DNA from: Symsagittifera roscoffensis
Lineage: Eukaryota > Xenacoelomorpha > Acoela > Convolutidae
NCBI RefSeq assembly: GCF_963678635.1
Contig: NC_087064.1
Location: forward strand, 70,243,465 to 70,307,464
Direction: 5' to 3'
Length of the DNA: 64,000 bases
A program made the translations under genes and the position numbers. This document shows, in pieces, positions 33,401 to 45,400 of this stretch. The stretch's first letter is position 1. The number at the start of each line of letters is the position of its first letter. A model generated the notes under the pieces. That model ran no database searches and had not been told where the DNA came from. It saw only the letters and a program-made list of their open reading frames with translations.

Positions 33401-36400
33401 TCTGGATGGACTTCAAGGACTTCAAACAGCACTACGTCACTGTAAATCAACCACTGCTTTTTTTAGCTACCAATGTGCTTAACTGATTATTCAACATGAG
33501 AAGTTTTTGTTGAATTGGATACGTTTTTGTAAGCTTAAGTGCTGGCATACCTGGCAATTACTCAATCTCTTTTTGTGAAATCTGAGCGTGAGAAGTGAAC
33601 GACTTGTTAACTGAAAAGAGGCGACATGTAGGGCTGGCATTGGCCAGGAACCTTGTCCATTATCAAAACACCCTTATTTGGGTTTTCTACTGCAGATAGT
33701 AGGTAAAATTGTGTGTGTGCGTGACTGTGCTTAATGCGGGTCTGTTTTAAGATTGAGATCTGCAACTTGAGTCCGGATGCAGTAGTGACGGACGAGACTG
33801 ATGCTGATCTGGCCAAGAAGAAGTGGGTGACGACGATGGAGCACAAGGCTTGGATTAAGGGATCCACTGCCGGAGGATGTAGAAACAACAAGGGTCAGTT
33901 GAAAGAGTCAACGATTATCGGTTTAATAATAATAGTAAATGGTCTCCAAGTGAGGTCATTATCCAAATAAAGTTAGATATAAGGAGTTCTTCTTCAAAAA
34001 TGTTACTTGAGAGAGCACCATAAGACTAAAATCTAGCTTGGTTTTATATAATCCTATAATGTATCGTATAAATCTGATCTCACATAATCTTATATCGTAA
34101 AAGTTTTTTTTCGTATAATTTGTGTCATTTGTAAAAAAAAAAGGTCAGTTCAATTTAGCATTCTGGGCTTCGGAATGACGTAGTCTTAAAACCACGCTGA
34201 CTTTCTTGTTATCGAAAGTAGTTTGAAGTCGTTTTAAGGCAAAACACATATTTCTGAAACTGAAAATTACTGAAATTTAATTGTGGATAATGCAGCTAAA
34301 AATATTAAGTCAAATTTAACAATGCATGATAGATTTGTAGCGATTTGATGCAGCTGAATTGGAGTCAGAATAGTTTTCATGCAATATTTAACTTTGGTTG
34401 GTGATGGCTTTGCTATTCTACTCTGTAAGTTACGTTGAGCTTGTTCATATTGTTTTTTCTTTTCTGAGTGAGTCAAAACTTGAGGTTGAAGCTGGTGTTT
34501 ACACCGAAGACTTTAGTCAAGGTGTTATGGTATCGTGTAACGGTTTTTTTTTTAATGTTGTCAAGTGTCGACAAATAACGTCCACAGTTATCAATTATCA
34601 TGTGGGCTGGACTATATCGCGCTATGTCACGTGATTGCGTATGTTTGTTTCTTTATTTGTTCATCTTTATTTATTTAATTATCTGTTCTTCTATTTATTT
34701 AATTATGTTTAGTTTGCTTATATTAATACAATTTTTGTGTATACTTGTATTAGGTACACTGTAGTTTCAATCAACTGGTCTGTGTATACTTGTATTAGGT
34801 ACAGTTTTTTTTCAACTGCTGTGTATACTTGTATTAGGTACACTGTAGTTTCAATCACCTGATCTGTGTATACTTGTATTAGGTACACAGTTATGTTATT
34901 TCAACTTTTGTGTATACTTGTATTAGGTACACTGTAGTTTCAATCAACTGGTCTGTGTATACTTGTATTAGGTACACAGTTTTTTTTCAACTGCTGTGTA
35001 TACTTGTATTAGGTACACAGTTTTTTTTCAACTGCTGTGTATACTTGTATTAGGTACACTGTAGTTTCAATCAACTGATCTGTGTTTACTTGTATTAGGT
35101 ACACAGTTTTTCTATTTCAACTTTTGTGTATACTTGTATTAGGTACACTGTAGTTTCAATCAACTGGTCTGTGTATACTTGTATTAGGTACAGTTTTTTT
35201 TCAACTGCTGTGTATACTTGTATTAGGTACACTGTAGTTTCAATCAACTGATCTGTGTATACTTGTATTAGGTACACAGTTATTCTATTTCAAGTTTTGT
35301 GTATACTTGTATTAGGTACACTGTTGTTTCAATCAACTGGTCTGTGTATACTTGTATTAGGTACACAGTTTTTTTTCAACTGCTGTGTATACTTGTATTA
35401 GGTACACTGTAGTTTCAATCAACTGATCTGTGTATACTTGTATTAGGTACACAGTTTTTCTATTTCAACTGCTGTGTATACTTGTATTAGGTACACTGTA
35501 GTTTCAATCAACTGGTCTGTGTATACTTGTATTAGGTACACAGTTTTTTTTCAACTGCTGTGTATACTTGTATTAGGTACACTGTAGTTTCAATCAACTG
35601 GTCTGTGTATACTTGTATTAGGTACACAGTTTTTCTATTTCAACTGCTGTGTATACTTGTATTAGGTACACTGTAGTTTCAATCAACTGATCGTGTATAC
35701 TTGTATTAGGTGTAAAACAGGAGGCGTTTTGCTACACATACAAACACAATCTTTTGTATTTTATTATAGCTATAGAAATTGATCTACAATGCGTAAGTAC
35801 GACATTTAGTTCTACGATTGTTATTTCAGGTCCTTTGTCAATATTTCAGGCTCTTTGTCAATATAGCAAAATTTTGGTGTATATATGTGTTAGTAAGATT
35901 TTTAGTTCTACAACGTTTATTCAGGCTCTTTGTCGATATAGCAAAATATTGGTGTATACATGTGTTAGTACGATTTTAGCTCTAGAATTGTTATTTCAGG
36001 CTCTTCGTCAATATAGCAATATTTTAGCGTATACATGTGTTAGTACCATTTTTAGTTCTCGAACTGTTATTTTATGATCTATGTCAATATATCAAAATTT
36101 TAGTGTATACATGTGTTATTACGATTTTTAGTTCTCGAACTGTTATTTCATGATCTTTGTCAATATATCAAAATTTTATTGTATACATGTGTTAGTACCA
36201 TTTTTAGTTCTCGAACTGTTATTCCATGATCTTTGTCAATATAGCAAAATTTTGGTGTATACATGTGTTAGTACGATTTTTAGCTCTAGAACTGTTATTC
36301 CATGATCTTTGTCAATATAGCAAAAATTTGACGTATACATGTGTTAGTACGATTTTTAGCTCTCGAACTGTTATTTCATGATCTTTGCCAATATAGCAAA

Positions 36401-39400
36401 ATTTTGGTGTATACATGTGTTCGTACGATTTTTAGCTCACGAACTGTTATTTCAGGCTCTTTGTCAATATAGTAAAATTTTGGTGTATACATGTGTTAGT
36501 ACGATTTTTAGTTCTAGAAGTGTTATTTTATGATCTTCGTTGATATATCAAAAATTTAACCTATACATGTGTTAGTACGATTTTTAGTTCTAGAACTGTT
36601 ATTTCAGGCTCTTTCTCGATATAGCAAAATTTTGGTGTACACATGTATTAGTACGATTTTTTGTTCTAGAACTGTTATTCTTCAATTATTAGTTGTTCAA
36701 GTTGTTTGGGTTTTGCTTCAGTTTCTATGCCCTCGGTGTATTGCGCGTAGCGCCTATGTTTTTAATCGTTGTCTCTGTTTGTCTGCAGATACCTTCCACA
36801 AGAACCCCCAGGTGTTTGTGCGTCTGGACGAGGCAGATGATGACGACAAAGACGAAGGGTGTACTCTGATAGTGGCCCTGTACCAGAAGGGCACCAGAGT
36901 GGGCAGGAGTCTGGGCAAGAAGCCACTCACCATCGGATTCGCCATCTACGAGGCAAGTGGGCTCTTTTCCAACCCCCACCCCCGCCTCACATTTCAATTT
37001 TCCATGTTCTTATTTTCTTACATGATATTATGGTTCAATGCGTGATGCTACAATGCAAAGTACGGAGAAAAAAGTGCGTTCACAAGATTAGTTCCAGTTT
37101 GATAAAAACAGGTATTATGAAAGTGTATGGGATCGGGTTTTTGATATTTTTTTAAATTTTTTTGAGACGCTGGAAAATTTTTTCATTTTTTCAAAAATTT
37201 AGTTTTTCTCAAAAACTACACTACCGATTTTCAAAAAAGCGGTACCAATTTTCAAAAAAGCGGTATCATGTTTGTCGTATCATTTTTGCTTGATACGACA
37301 ATACTTGAGGTATCAAGTATTGTCGTATCAAGTGATACGACTATACTCACCTAGTCTCTTTTTACCTTACCCCACTTTCTACAGCCTTCGAAAAAGTGTG
37401 TGGGGGAATTTTTGACCCAGATTTTTGGATTTTTTTACATTTCCTAGAAAACCACCCTCTCAAATCTGCGATTTTGGTTTAAATGGATAGAACAGGTTGT
37501 GGGAAGCTCCCCTGCATTAGAGGCTACGCCCATTTTTTACACTAAGTTATGACCCTCGGAAAAGTCAAATTCACGATTTTTGACTGTTTTCTCGAAAGCT
37601 ACCCTCCCAAATCTAAGATTCTAGTTTCGATCGAAAGGACGTGTTGTTGATGAGCTTCCCTGCAGAAGCGATTACGTCCAATTTTTTTTTTTAAAGGTTA
37701 TGACCCTCTGAAAAGTCAGTTTCATTTTTTGGCCGTTTTTGAAACTTTTTGACTTCTCTCGAAAACTTCCCATCCAAATTCAATGAGCAACCCTTTTCCT
37801 TCCGAATCAGTTCAAAATATTATCAAACAGGTATTTCCAGTTTTAGCTGGCCTCTAGTTTGTTCATTATGCAGAATTTCATGGAAATTTTGTTTCGAAAC
37901 TAAAGTCCAAATTGGGGGAATAAACAAGGTTTAGGGTATGCAATTAATTTTTTGTGGCTTTTGACGAATTTTCCCTCTTGCACTACGGGGGAAATAGTTA
38001 ACAAGATCAGATCCTATGTATCTTGTAAGAGCGCTGTCTGAATGAGCCATCTCATAAGATATTGCAAGAAAAAAGGTTATTCTTAAGTTTTGTAAGATAG
38101 TCCACCTTCATCAACGAATGTTAACAAGTGATCATTTGATCAGAAGAGAGCATGAGAAGTTCTTGCCTTCCATCTTTGTCTGATCGTGTAAACTCTAACT
38201 TTCTTTAAACTGTGTCAAAAATGTTATTCGCTTGTTTTTGATATTAAATTTTGTTGATTTTTGAACATGTTTGTAAATGGTAAAAATCAGTTATCTTGCG
38301 TAAAAGTTAATTGCAACTAGCATTACTCTGAAGGACTGCAGAAACCATATTTTGTCAATTTTTTCTCCTACTTCATGTTTAGACCATCCTCGCAAAGATT
38401 ATATTTTTATCTTCAAGTTAGTATTTGGATATTTTAGTGATAGTAAAAAATGGGTTTATGGACTGTAAAAATGAGGGCATAAAATTTCAAGAGTGAAACT
38501 CCAGATACATTTTATGCAATTGCTCCAGATCTCGGAGGATTACAAGCAGAAGACTGGCTATGTGGCAGGCACAGACATGGACAGGAAGTTCTTCCTCACC
38601 CGAAAGATGACTGAGAAAAGTCCGGCATACATCAACAGCAGAGAAGTAGTGGGAAGATACAAGTTGAAGCCAGGAGACTACGTCATAGTTCCCTCCACCT
38701 TCCAGGCCAATGAGCAGGGCAACTTCATGCTGCGAATCTACACTGAGAAGAAGATCGAATCCCAGTGAGTCATAGTTACCATACCACAGTGACCATTTTT
38801 TCCCCGAGACAGCTTGTCAGGTAGTTTGTTAGCCCGAAACCCATTTGAGAAGCGTTTATTTGAAAGTTTTGAGAAAAAGAAGACAAACAGTTAGTGTAAT
38901 CGGTTGCCGTGGAAATAACACAAAAAGTTCTGATCAGTCATTTAAAAAATGATTAAATATTTTATTTCAAAAAATGTCGTCTTGTTTAGAGCGTGTTTGA
39001 TGCTAACAGTTTCCATAACACGTTACTGTAATACCCGATAAGCAAGGGTATTTTAATCGGGTACTAGATTTTTTCCCCGTAAATAACATTGTTCACAGGA
39101 CTCAAATGAACTTCTGGACTCATCTCTAGTAGTACCCAGTTTACACTAGCCAGCTCGCGAGCGTAAGTGTATTAGTACGAACCTTCTTTTTTTCTAAGCT
39201 TGTTCATTAAATGTTCTCTTGATTGGCGGTCCTTCTGCTATATTCACGATCTGTAGCATTGGAAATGTCGTTGCATCTGTTTTCTGCTTGTTTGTGGTTA
39301 GTATTTGATTTATTTAGCGTCCGTGGCTGAGTGGTTAGTGCGTGAGACTCGTAATCTCTAGGTCGCAGATCCAATCCGGGATGTTGCCGAATTTTTTATT

Positions 39401-42400
39401 CGTTCGAGGCTTATTTCTATTTTTTCTTACTGCACTAAAGAGCTGCTTTTGTCGTGTTCCGCTAGTGTATGTGAAGCGCAGCTTCGCCTCTGTGGTCGAA
39501 TTAAATAAAAAGTTCCCGGCCAGTTAGCCTGGAGGTAACGAATACGCCAGGGACTGCGAAGGGGGCGTGTTCGAATCCGACTACGACCGGTTTTTTTTCT
39601 GTTTCAAATAAAATGCTCATCAGCTAGTCATTGTCTACCTATCTTTTGACGGCTTAGTTGCCACTTCTTGGAATCGGTTTTTGTGCTTTGTGCTTTTTTT
39701 AATGTTGCTTTTAGTGGTTGATTTATCCTGCATTTGTAGTTTTACTTATCTTGATATCGTATTTCCTTTTTTATTTTTTTCCCCCGAATTTATTCGTTTT
39801 AAATTATTTCGGCTTTTTTATCGGCTTAGTGACCTAATTTTGGGTCGTTTCAAGGGAACCATGTTTTTTACGCTTCCCTCCGCTTTTTAGTAAATTGGTT
39901 GTTTTCTATTAATCGGTTTGTTGAAATTTCATTTTTATTTTTTGGCTTAACTGGTTTCGGCTTGTTTTATATCATCTTAGTAGCCTCTTTTTGCATCGTT
40001 TAATGCGTCAAAAAGTTTTTGTGTGCTTGTGTGTGTGCTTGTGTGTGTGCGATGAGGGGAAGGGAGACCTAAAAATTTTTTAATAAAATAATTTTGGCTT
40101 GAAGAGTTTTTTCTCAGGTATTTTCGGCTTTCTCACCGCTTGGTTAATTTGTTTCTGATGCTGAGTCTATTGTTTGGGCATGTTTTTCCACAACTATCTT
40201 CATTCGCTTCATTCGTTTTGATAGATCTAGTTGTATCAAAGTGATGGGAAGCTCATCTTCGCCTCTGTGTTTAAAGCATAGAACATGGAGGAAATGAAGG
40301 GCTCAATTACACTTCGCCCTTCTAAATTCATGCAAAAGCGAATTCTTATCACCGATAAATTATTTTCTTAATGCTCGCTCACCTATTTTTTATCCCTCTA
40401 TCAAAAAAAAACCAAGCAAAGTGATATTATATTGTAGCGAAATGTTCAAAGTCGCAACTTGTGCTATTTCATTAATTCATAGATCTTGCGCGAACGCAAT
40501 TGAAGCTGTGCTCTAAAGAAATGTAAGCTGCGCACTAGCTAGAATACAGACCTCGTGCCTTAGATGACCTCGTGCCTTAGATGACCTCGTGCCTTGCATG
40601 ATTAGCAGTGCCCTAAATCATACACAACCAGTGTTGTTGCATTTTTAACGCCAAGTCTACTTTGACGTTTGCATTAGCTATTTCTGATTTCAAAACAAAA
40701 AGCATCATTTCCTCTTAAGAGCATTTATTACACTAAAATCGACGTCGTTCCAATCCAATTATGGGTGCCGGTGTTTGCTGCAAAGGCTCTGTGAGGTTAT
40801 CATTTAAGTACCGGTCCAACGATGGCAGTTCCAAAGAAAACATTTCTGACGAAAGACTAGCTGAGGATCGCAAAATAGTGAAGCGACTTTTGAAGGTCGA
40901 AAGACCAGGCAACAGAAAGTGGGGAAAACTGTAGCAAAGTTGTGAATAGTCAGTGAAGCATAAGAAGATTTAGACTAAAGTATTTCGTTTGGTCAAATTT
41001 AAACAGCTTTTTTTATTTTTTTTTTAACATCTACCCGTGTCAACCATTTTACATGAATAATTGTTGGACAAGTTTTTTTAGTTAAAAAACTCATCTAAGA
41101 ACAAGTGAAATACTGGTGAATTAAGTTTCAGTTCGCTCGCAAAATTTCTACAATTTTTGAAGTTGGCTCAAAATTTTGCTACGATTTTTATAAAATTTGC
41201 TCACAAATTTGCTAAAATGTTTAAAGTTTGCTCACAAATTTGCTACATTTTTGAAAAAACACATTGAAACTATATCTCGGAGATAGAGATTCTCAGTCGT
41301 TTCTTGAGTCTTCCGAGGAGCCTTCTCCGTCGCTTGCTTCATTTGACGAATCTCAAATACACGAGACCATTGTTTTCTCAGGGCTGCAGCCCTGGATAAG
41401 GTTGTCAGTTTACCCACACCCCTTTTCTGAAATGAAATCAACTGTATTGAAGCGAGACGTCGACATTCCTAATAAAACACTCTTTGCAATCGTTGAATTT
41501 AAGATTACCGGCAGAGTATTTATGTAATTGCGGTGTCAGAAGGTTTACTTTGAAGCAATTTGTGAATCAAGTACGATGTATAATGAAGACGATGAAAAAA
41601 CGAAGGTCAAATGCATGCTCCGAATTTCATTTTGAATGCAAAAAAGTGAACTAAAAAAGTTTTTTTTGCGGCTAGGTAGCATATAAGTACAAGAAGATTA
41701 CAAATATCGGGCCTTCGAGCACTGGTAATGAAAAATTCTTACGGTTTAGATCGTCATAGTTTGCGTGATTGACTATAGAAGGCAACAATTGTTCATGAAT
41801 TACCTTTTCTGTTTCTGCAAGCAGGTTATTGGTGTCAGGAGTTGTTCTTGAAATGAAGGTTTATTTATGCTGTACTCCTGCTGTAATTGACTTATACGCA
41901 TTTTGTGTTGAAGTTTTGGCATGCTTCGATAGTTTCTGCAGTACATTTTTATACCCATAAGCCTTATCCGATAAGAATTTATCGGATTCGGTTATGGAGC
42001 CTATAACTGATTCTAGAACACGATGACCAGGTACACCATCTGTATCACAATCTGTAAAAACCTCACGGGCTTTGTTTACTACTTCTGACTTTGCGGTTAA
42101 TTGACACTTGATCACGTTTTAACGAATGCCGGGTCGTGTATTGTAATTTCGTCGAGTTTTTTTTAGGTTATCAATCGACCCTGCAGCGTTACCATCTTCG
42201 GCATACCATTTTTGCATTACATCAATTTCACGTACTCTTTCCATAAGAGGCAATTTTGCGATGCCATACATTTTCATGGCCAGTGGGTCGCTGTGGGTGG
42301 TGCCTTCTTGAGATTTGATACATCTGCCATTAATGAATAAGTCAGTAGGTTCCCTATACGAATTCGAGATAGTCATATACAGAGATCGGCACCATTGCTC

Positions 42401-45400
42401 AATATTCTTAAGGGCGAGATCACGGTTAAGGCTATTGAAGGCTTTCTGAGCGTCTATCAATAAAATAGCGTCGGACCCGCTATCATCATAGGAATCACGC
42501 AAGGCGTGGATAGCATGCTCAATTCCACATATCTGAAGACCTAAACATATCTGAAGATTTCCTCCAAGGAGTCGGAGATCCTCCTTGATGCGTGAGTAAC
42601 TTGTGCGGCCCATAATGCGACGCAATACTTCTTCTATGCCGATTGGTCGGACTCCTGGGCATTTATCTAAGGCGCTCAAGCTACATGCATTATAGGGCAA
42701 AATGAAATACAAACGTTCAGTCGCTCTTCGGATGGCAAGATTCGCTACTGTGTTTGAATAGATCACTCGATGACTTTCCGAATGTAGTAAGCAAGCTACG
42801 CCGGTCATAGGCGTCTAAACCTGAAGCGCCGTGACTACCATTTGTCTTCATGGCGAATCCTCGAATCGTTGTGCCATTCATCTTTTCAAAAATTGAGTGA
42901 TGATAAGGCAGAGTCTCTGGATGCTATCTTCAACGATGTATTAGGCTTTTGCTTCTTTTGGCTGAGGGTGTTCTTCTAGAAAAATATCATCCACACTTTT
43001 AGTCTTGTCATCCTTTGTTTTTTTTTCATTGAGGGGCATTGCAGTACTCTTCCTTTACTTTCGTCACTGATACATCTGGATATTTTTCCTGCAATCAAAC
43101 TCCTTATACTCATCCGTTTTCGCTTAGTTTTCATTTTTTGAGCCCTTCTTGTAGGGATGTGGCTTCCTTAGCTTTTCAAAATCACAATCTAGCCACTGGT
43201 CAAGTCGCCTTGGATGGTTTTGGAATTTGAGCCATCATTTTCTAATTCGGATCTGGCCACCTAAGATGAGGCATTACCATCGCTGCATTCATCAGGTATT
43301 CACGCTTGTCTGACTTAGTGGCGGTAACACTAAGAATTAAGTTCATTGTATCTGCGAATAGAAAGCCAGTCTTGTTCTTATTTAAACCAAAGAAGATGGC
43401 TTTTCAGTGGACAACGTTCTCAGATTTTTTTCAGAAGTTGGCCTTTTTCAATAGTGAAGTTCGCTCAGAAGTCCATTGGTTCACGAACGATCGTGGTGGT
43501 AGCTACGGGATTGTGTCGTTTGGGAGAGTTGGGTGGTCCGGCTGTTCAAATGTGTTTGGGACTACCGTAGGATCGGATGAAGAGTTATATTCCGGATTAT
43601 TGGGGGGTTCGGGTGGTGCTGGTTGCACTTCACTACAATATTGGCAGATGAAGCCTTCATAATGATCGGGCAATCCGCTACAGCGAACATGCATGTAGGT
43701 GCCACATGTGTTGCACCAAACCCCGACACCTTTTATGTGCCCTTTACCCTTGGAGCCTTGTGTTTGCGCTCTGCTTGTCATAGCTGAGTTTTGGGGATGC
43801 TGCACTAATTTACTTAAGAAATTAACGCTTTAGTTTTGTTAAGTTTTAAATTAGAGTATTAACGGTCATTGAAGAAACTGATTAATTTATATAGGTATTG
43901 GCCCAAGATATTGTTGCCAAAAACGTAATGTGAACACCATCGTTACAGATCATATTTTTGACGAGAGATAGGGCGAAAAAAATGCTACTGGAGCTAAACT
44001 TTTGGAGAAGAGATAATATATGGCAATGTTATGATTGAAAATTTGCTTATTGGTGGTAGAGTTATTTGAGGTGCAAGTTTTTTGGCGCAATTAGCACTGA
44101 GGGTTCGAATTTATAATCGATGAGGTCAATCAATGCATTGTAGCAGATAATAAATATTGTAGACGGGTTAGTATTTTAACTTCGAGGGGAGGATATTAAG
44201 ATACTACTTCAATGAGGTATAAAATAGTAGCTCCTCTGTACGGGTGGACTGTGGTCTGTACGCCAATGTCTTTAATATATTTGGTGCGTGAGGTTCCAAT
44301 CACTAGAGCTTCACTTCAAATTCCCAAGGCAGCAGTGGGGCTGTCAACCGAGGGGGCATCACCTACAATACAATAGCGAGCAGAAACGAGAAAAGCTCTG
44401 TAGGATAAGCATTTACATAGTGAAATGGAGGTTAAAAGCACGGTAAAACAACAGCAAGAAACACAAGTTTGAAAACACAGGTTAAAATCTCCCGGAATGG
44501 TACAACCTGGCGGATTTGAAGTTCTGCTTATTGGGTGGCGGGGAACTAGGCCAGCTAGAGGGGAGATAGAACACTGGGGGCGGACAACTAGACCAGCTGG
44601 ATGAAATGTCAGAAGAGAACCAGGCCAAATAGTTGAAGGATTATCAATATAACACACAACGCTTGTCTCAAAACTCTACATTTAGGTCTTCCCCACGAGG
44701 CGGTTCAGAGCATAACATATCTATTTAATATATTTATCACAACAATTAGGCTAATGGTGATCATTGGCAATTAGTTAACTTGCCCTATATATGCTCTATT
44801 GTTACATCTGGTGATTACTATCAGATGAGTATATATGGAAGTAGTGGACTAGTAGTTAAGGCAAATGCCTGTTGACCGCGAGTTCCGTTATTCAAATTCC
44901 GTAGACTAGAAATCTGTTATCATTTACAATTGGGTTGTGTTTCATGTATGTTCTAGAGCTTTTTCTTCGTTTTTCCAGTTTGTTGGTGATGTAAAGCTTC
45001 ACTTATGGTGTACCTCTATGATTGTTCTCTTTGAATGTTAATGAACGCTCTCGTATTTTAACTACATTCTTCGAAAACAAAAATGCAAACAGTTGAATTT
45101 AGGTTCCAAAAGGGGATTTAAATTTACATTCACCGGCGGAATATTTAAATTACCTATTGGTCTAGCTCTCTCAAATTGATTAAATTTTTTTAGCGGCAAG
45201 ATCCTTGAAAATCAAAGTTTTAAGGTGATGAATTTTTTCTTTGAAAATTTACTTTTAATTAATCGATATAACGAATGTTGTAGAAAACCCCGTAATAGTA
45301 ACTGAACACAGAAATAACACAAGTCATCTTTACTTGTCGATCCTGTTTTGATAAGTTTCAGTTGTTTTTTTTTTGGAATCGAACTTTATCGGGAATATTT

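Noticed and set aside
35095-35277. Minus-strand frame with repeated YLIQVYT peptides
   Set aside because: It is only the translation of the minisatellite, in which the repeat unit happens to lack stops.
35754-36077. Plus-strand frame over the second satellite
   Set aside because: Periodic peptide from tandem repeat units; no independent coding signal.
34736-36680. CRISPR-like array (regular repeats with spacers)
   Set aside because: Spacers are themselves repeated in two alternating types, and the locus is an intron of an animal gene; it is a minisatellite.
36725-36997. Minus-strand open frames opposite calpain exon 9
   Set aside because: Shadows of the real exon on the other strand.
44316-44657. 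113-codon minus frame rich in Cys, Ser and Pro
   Set aside because: No recognisable motif and irregular composition; most likely chance or an old mobile-element tail.
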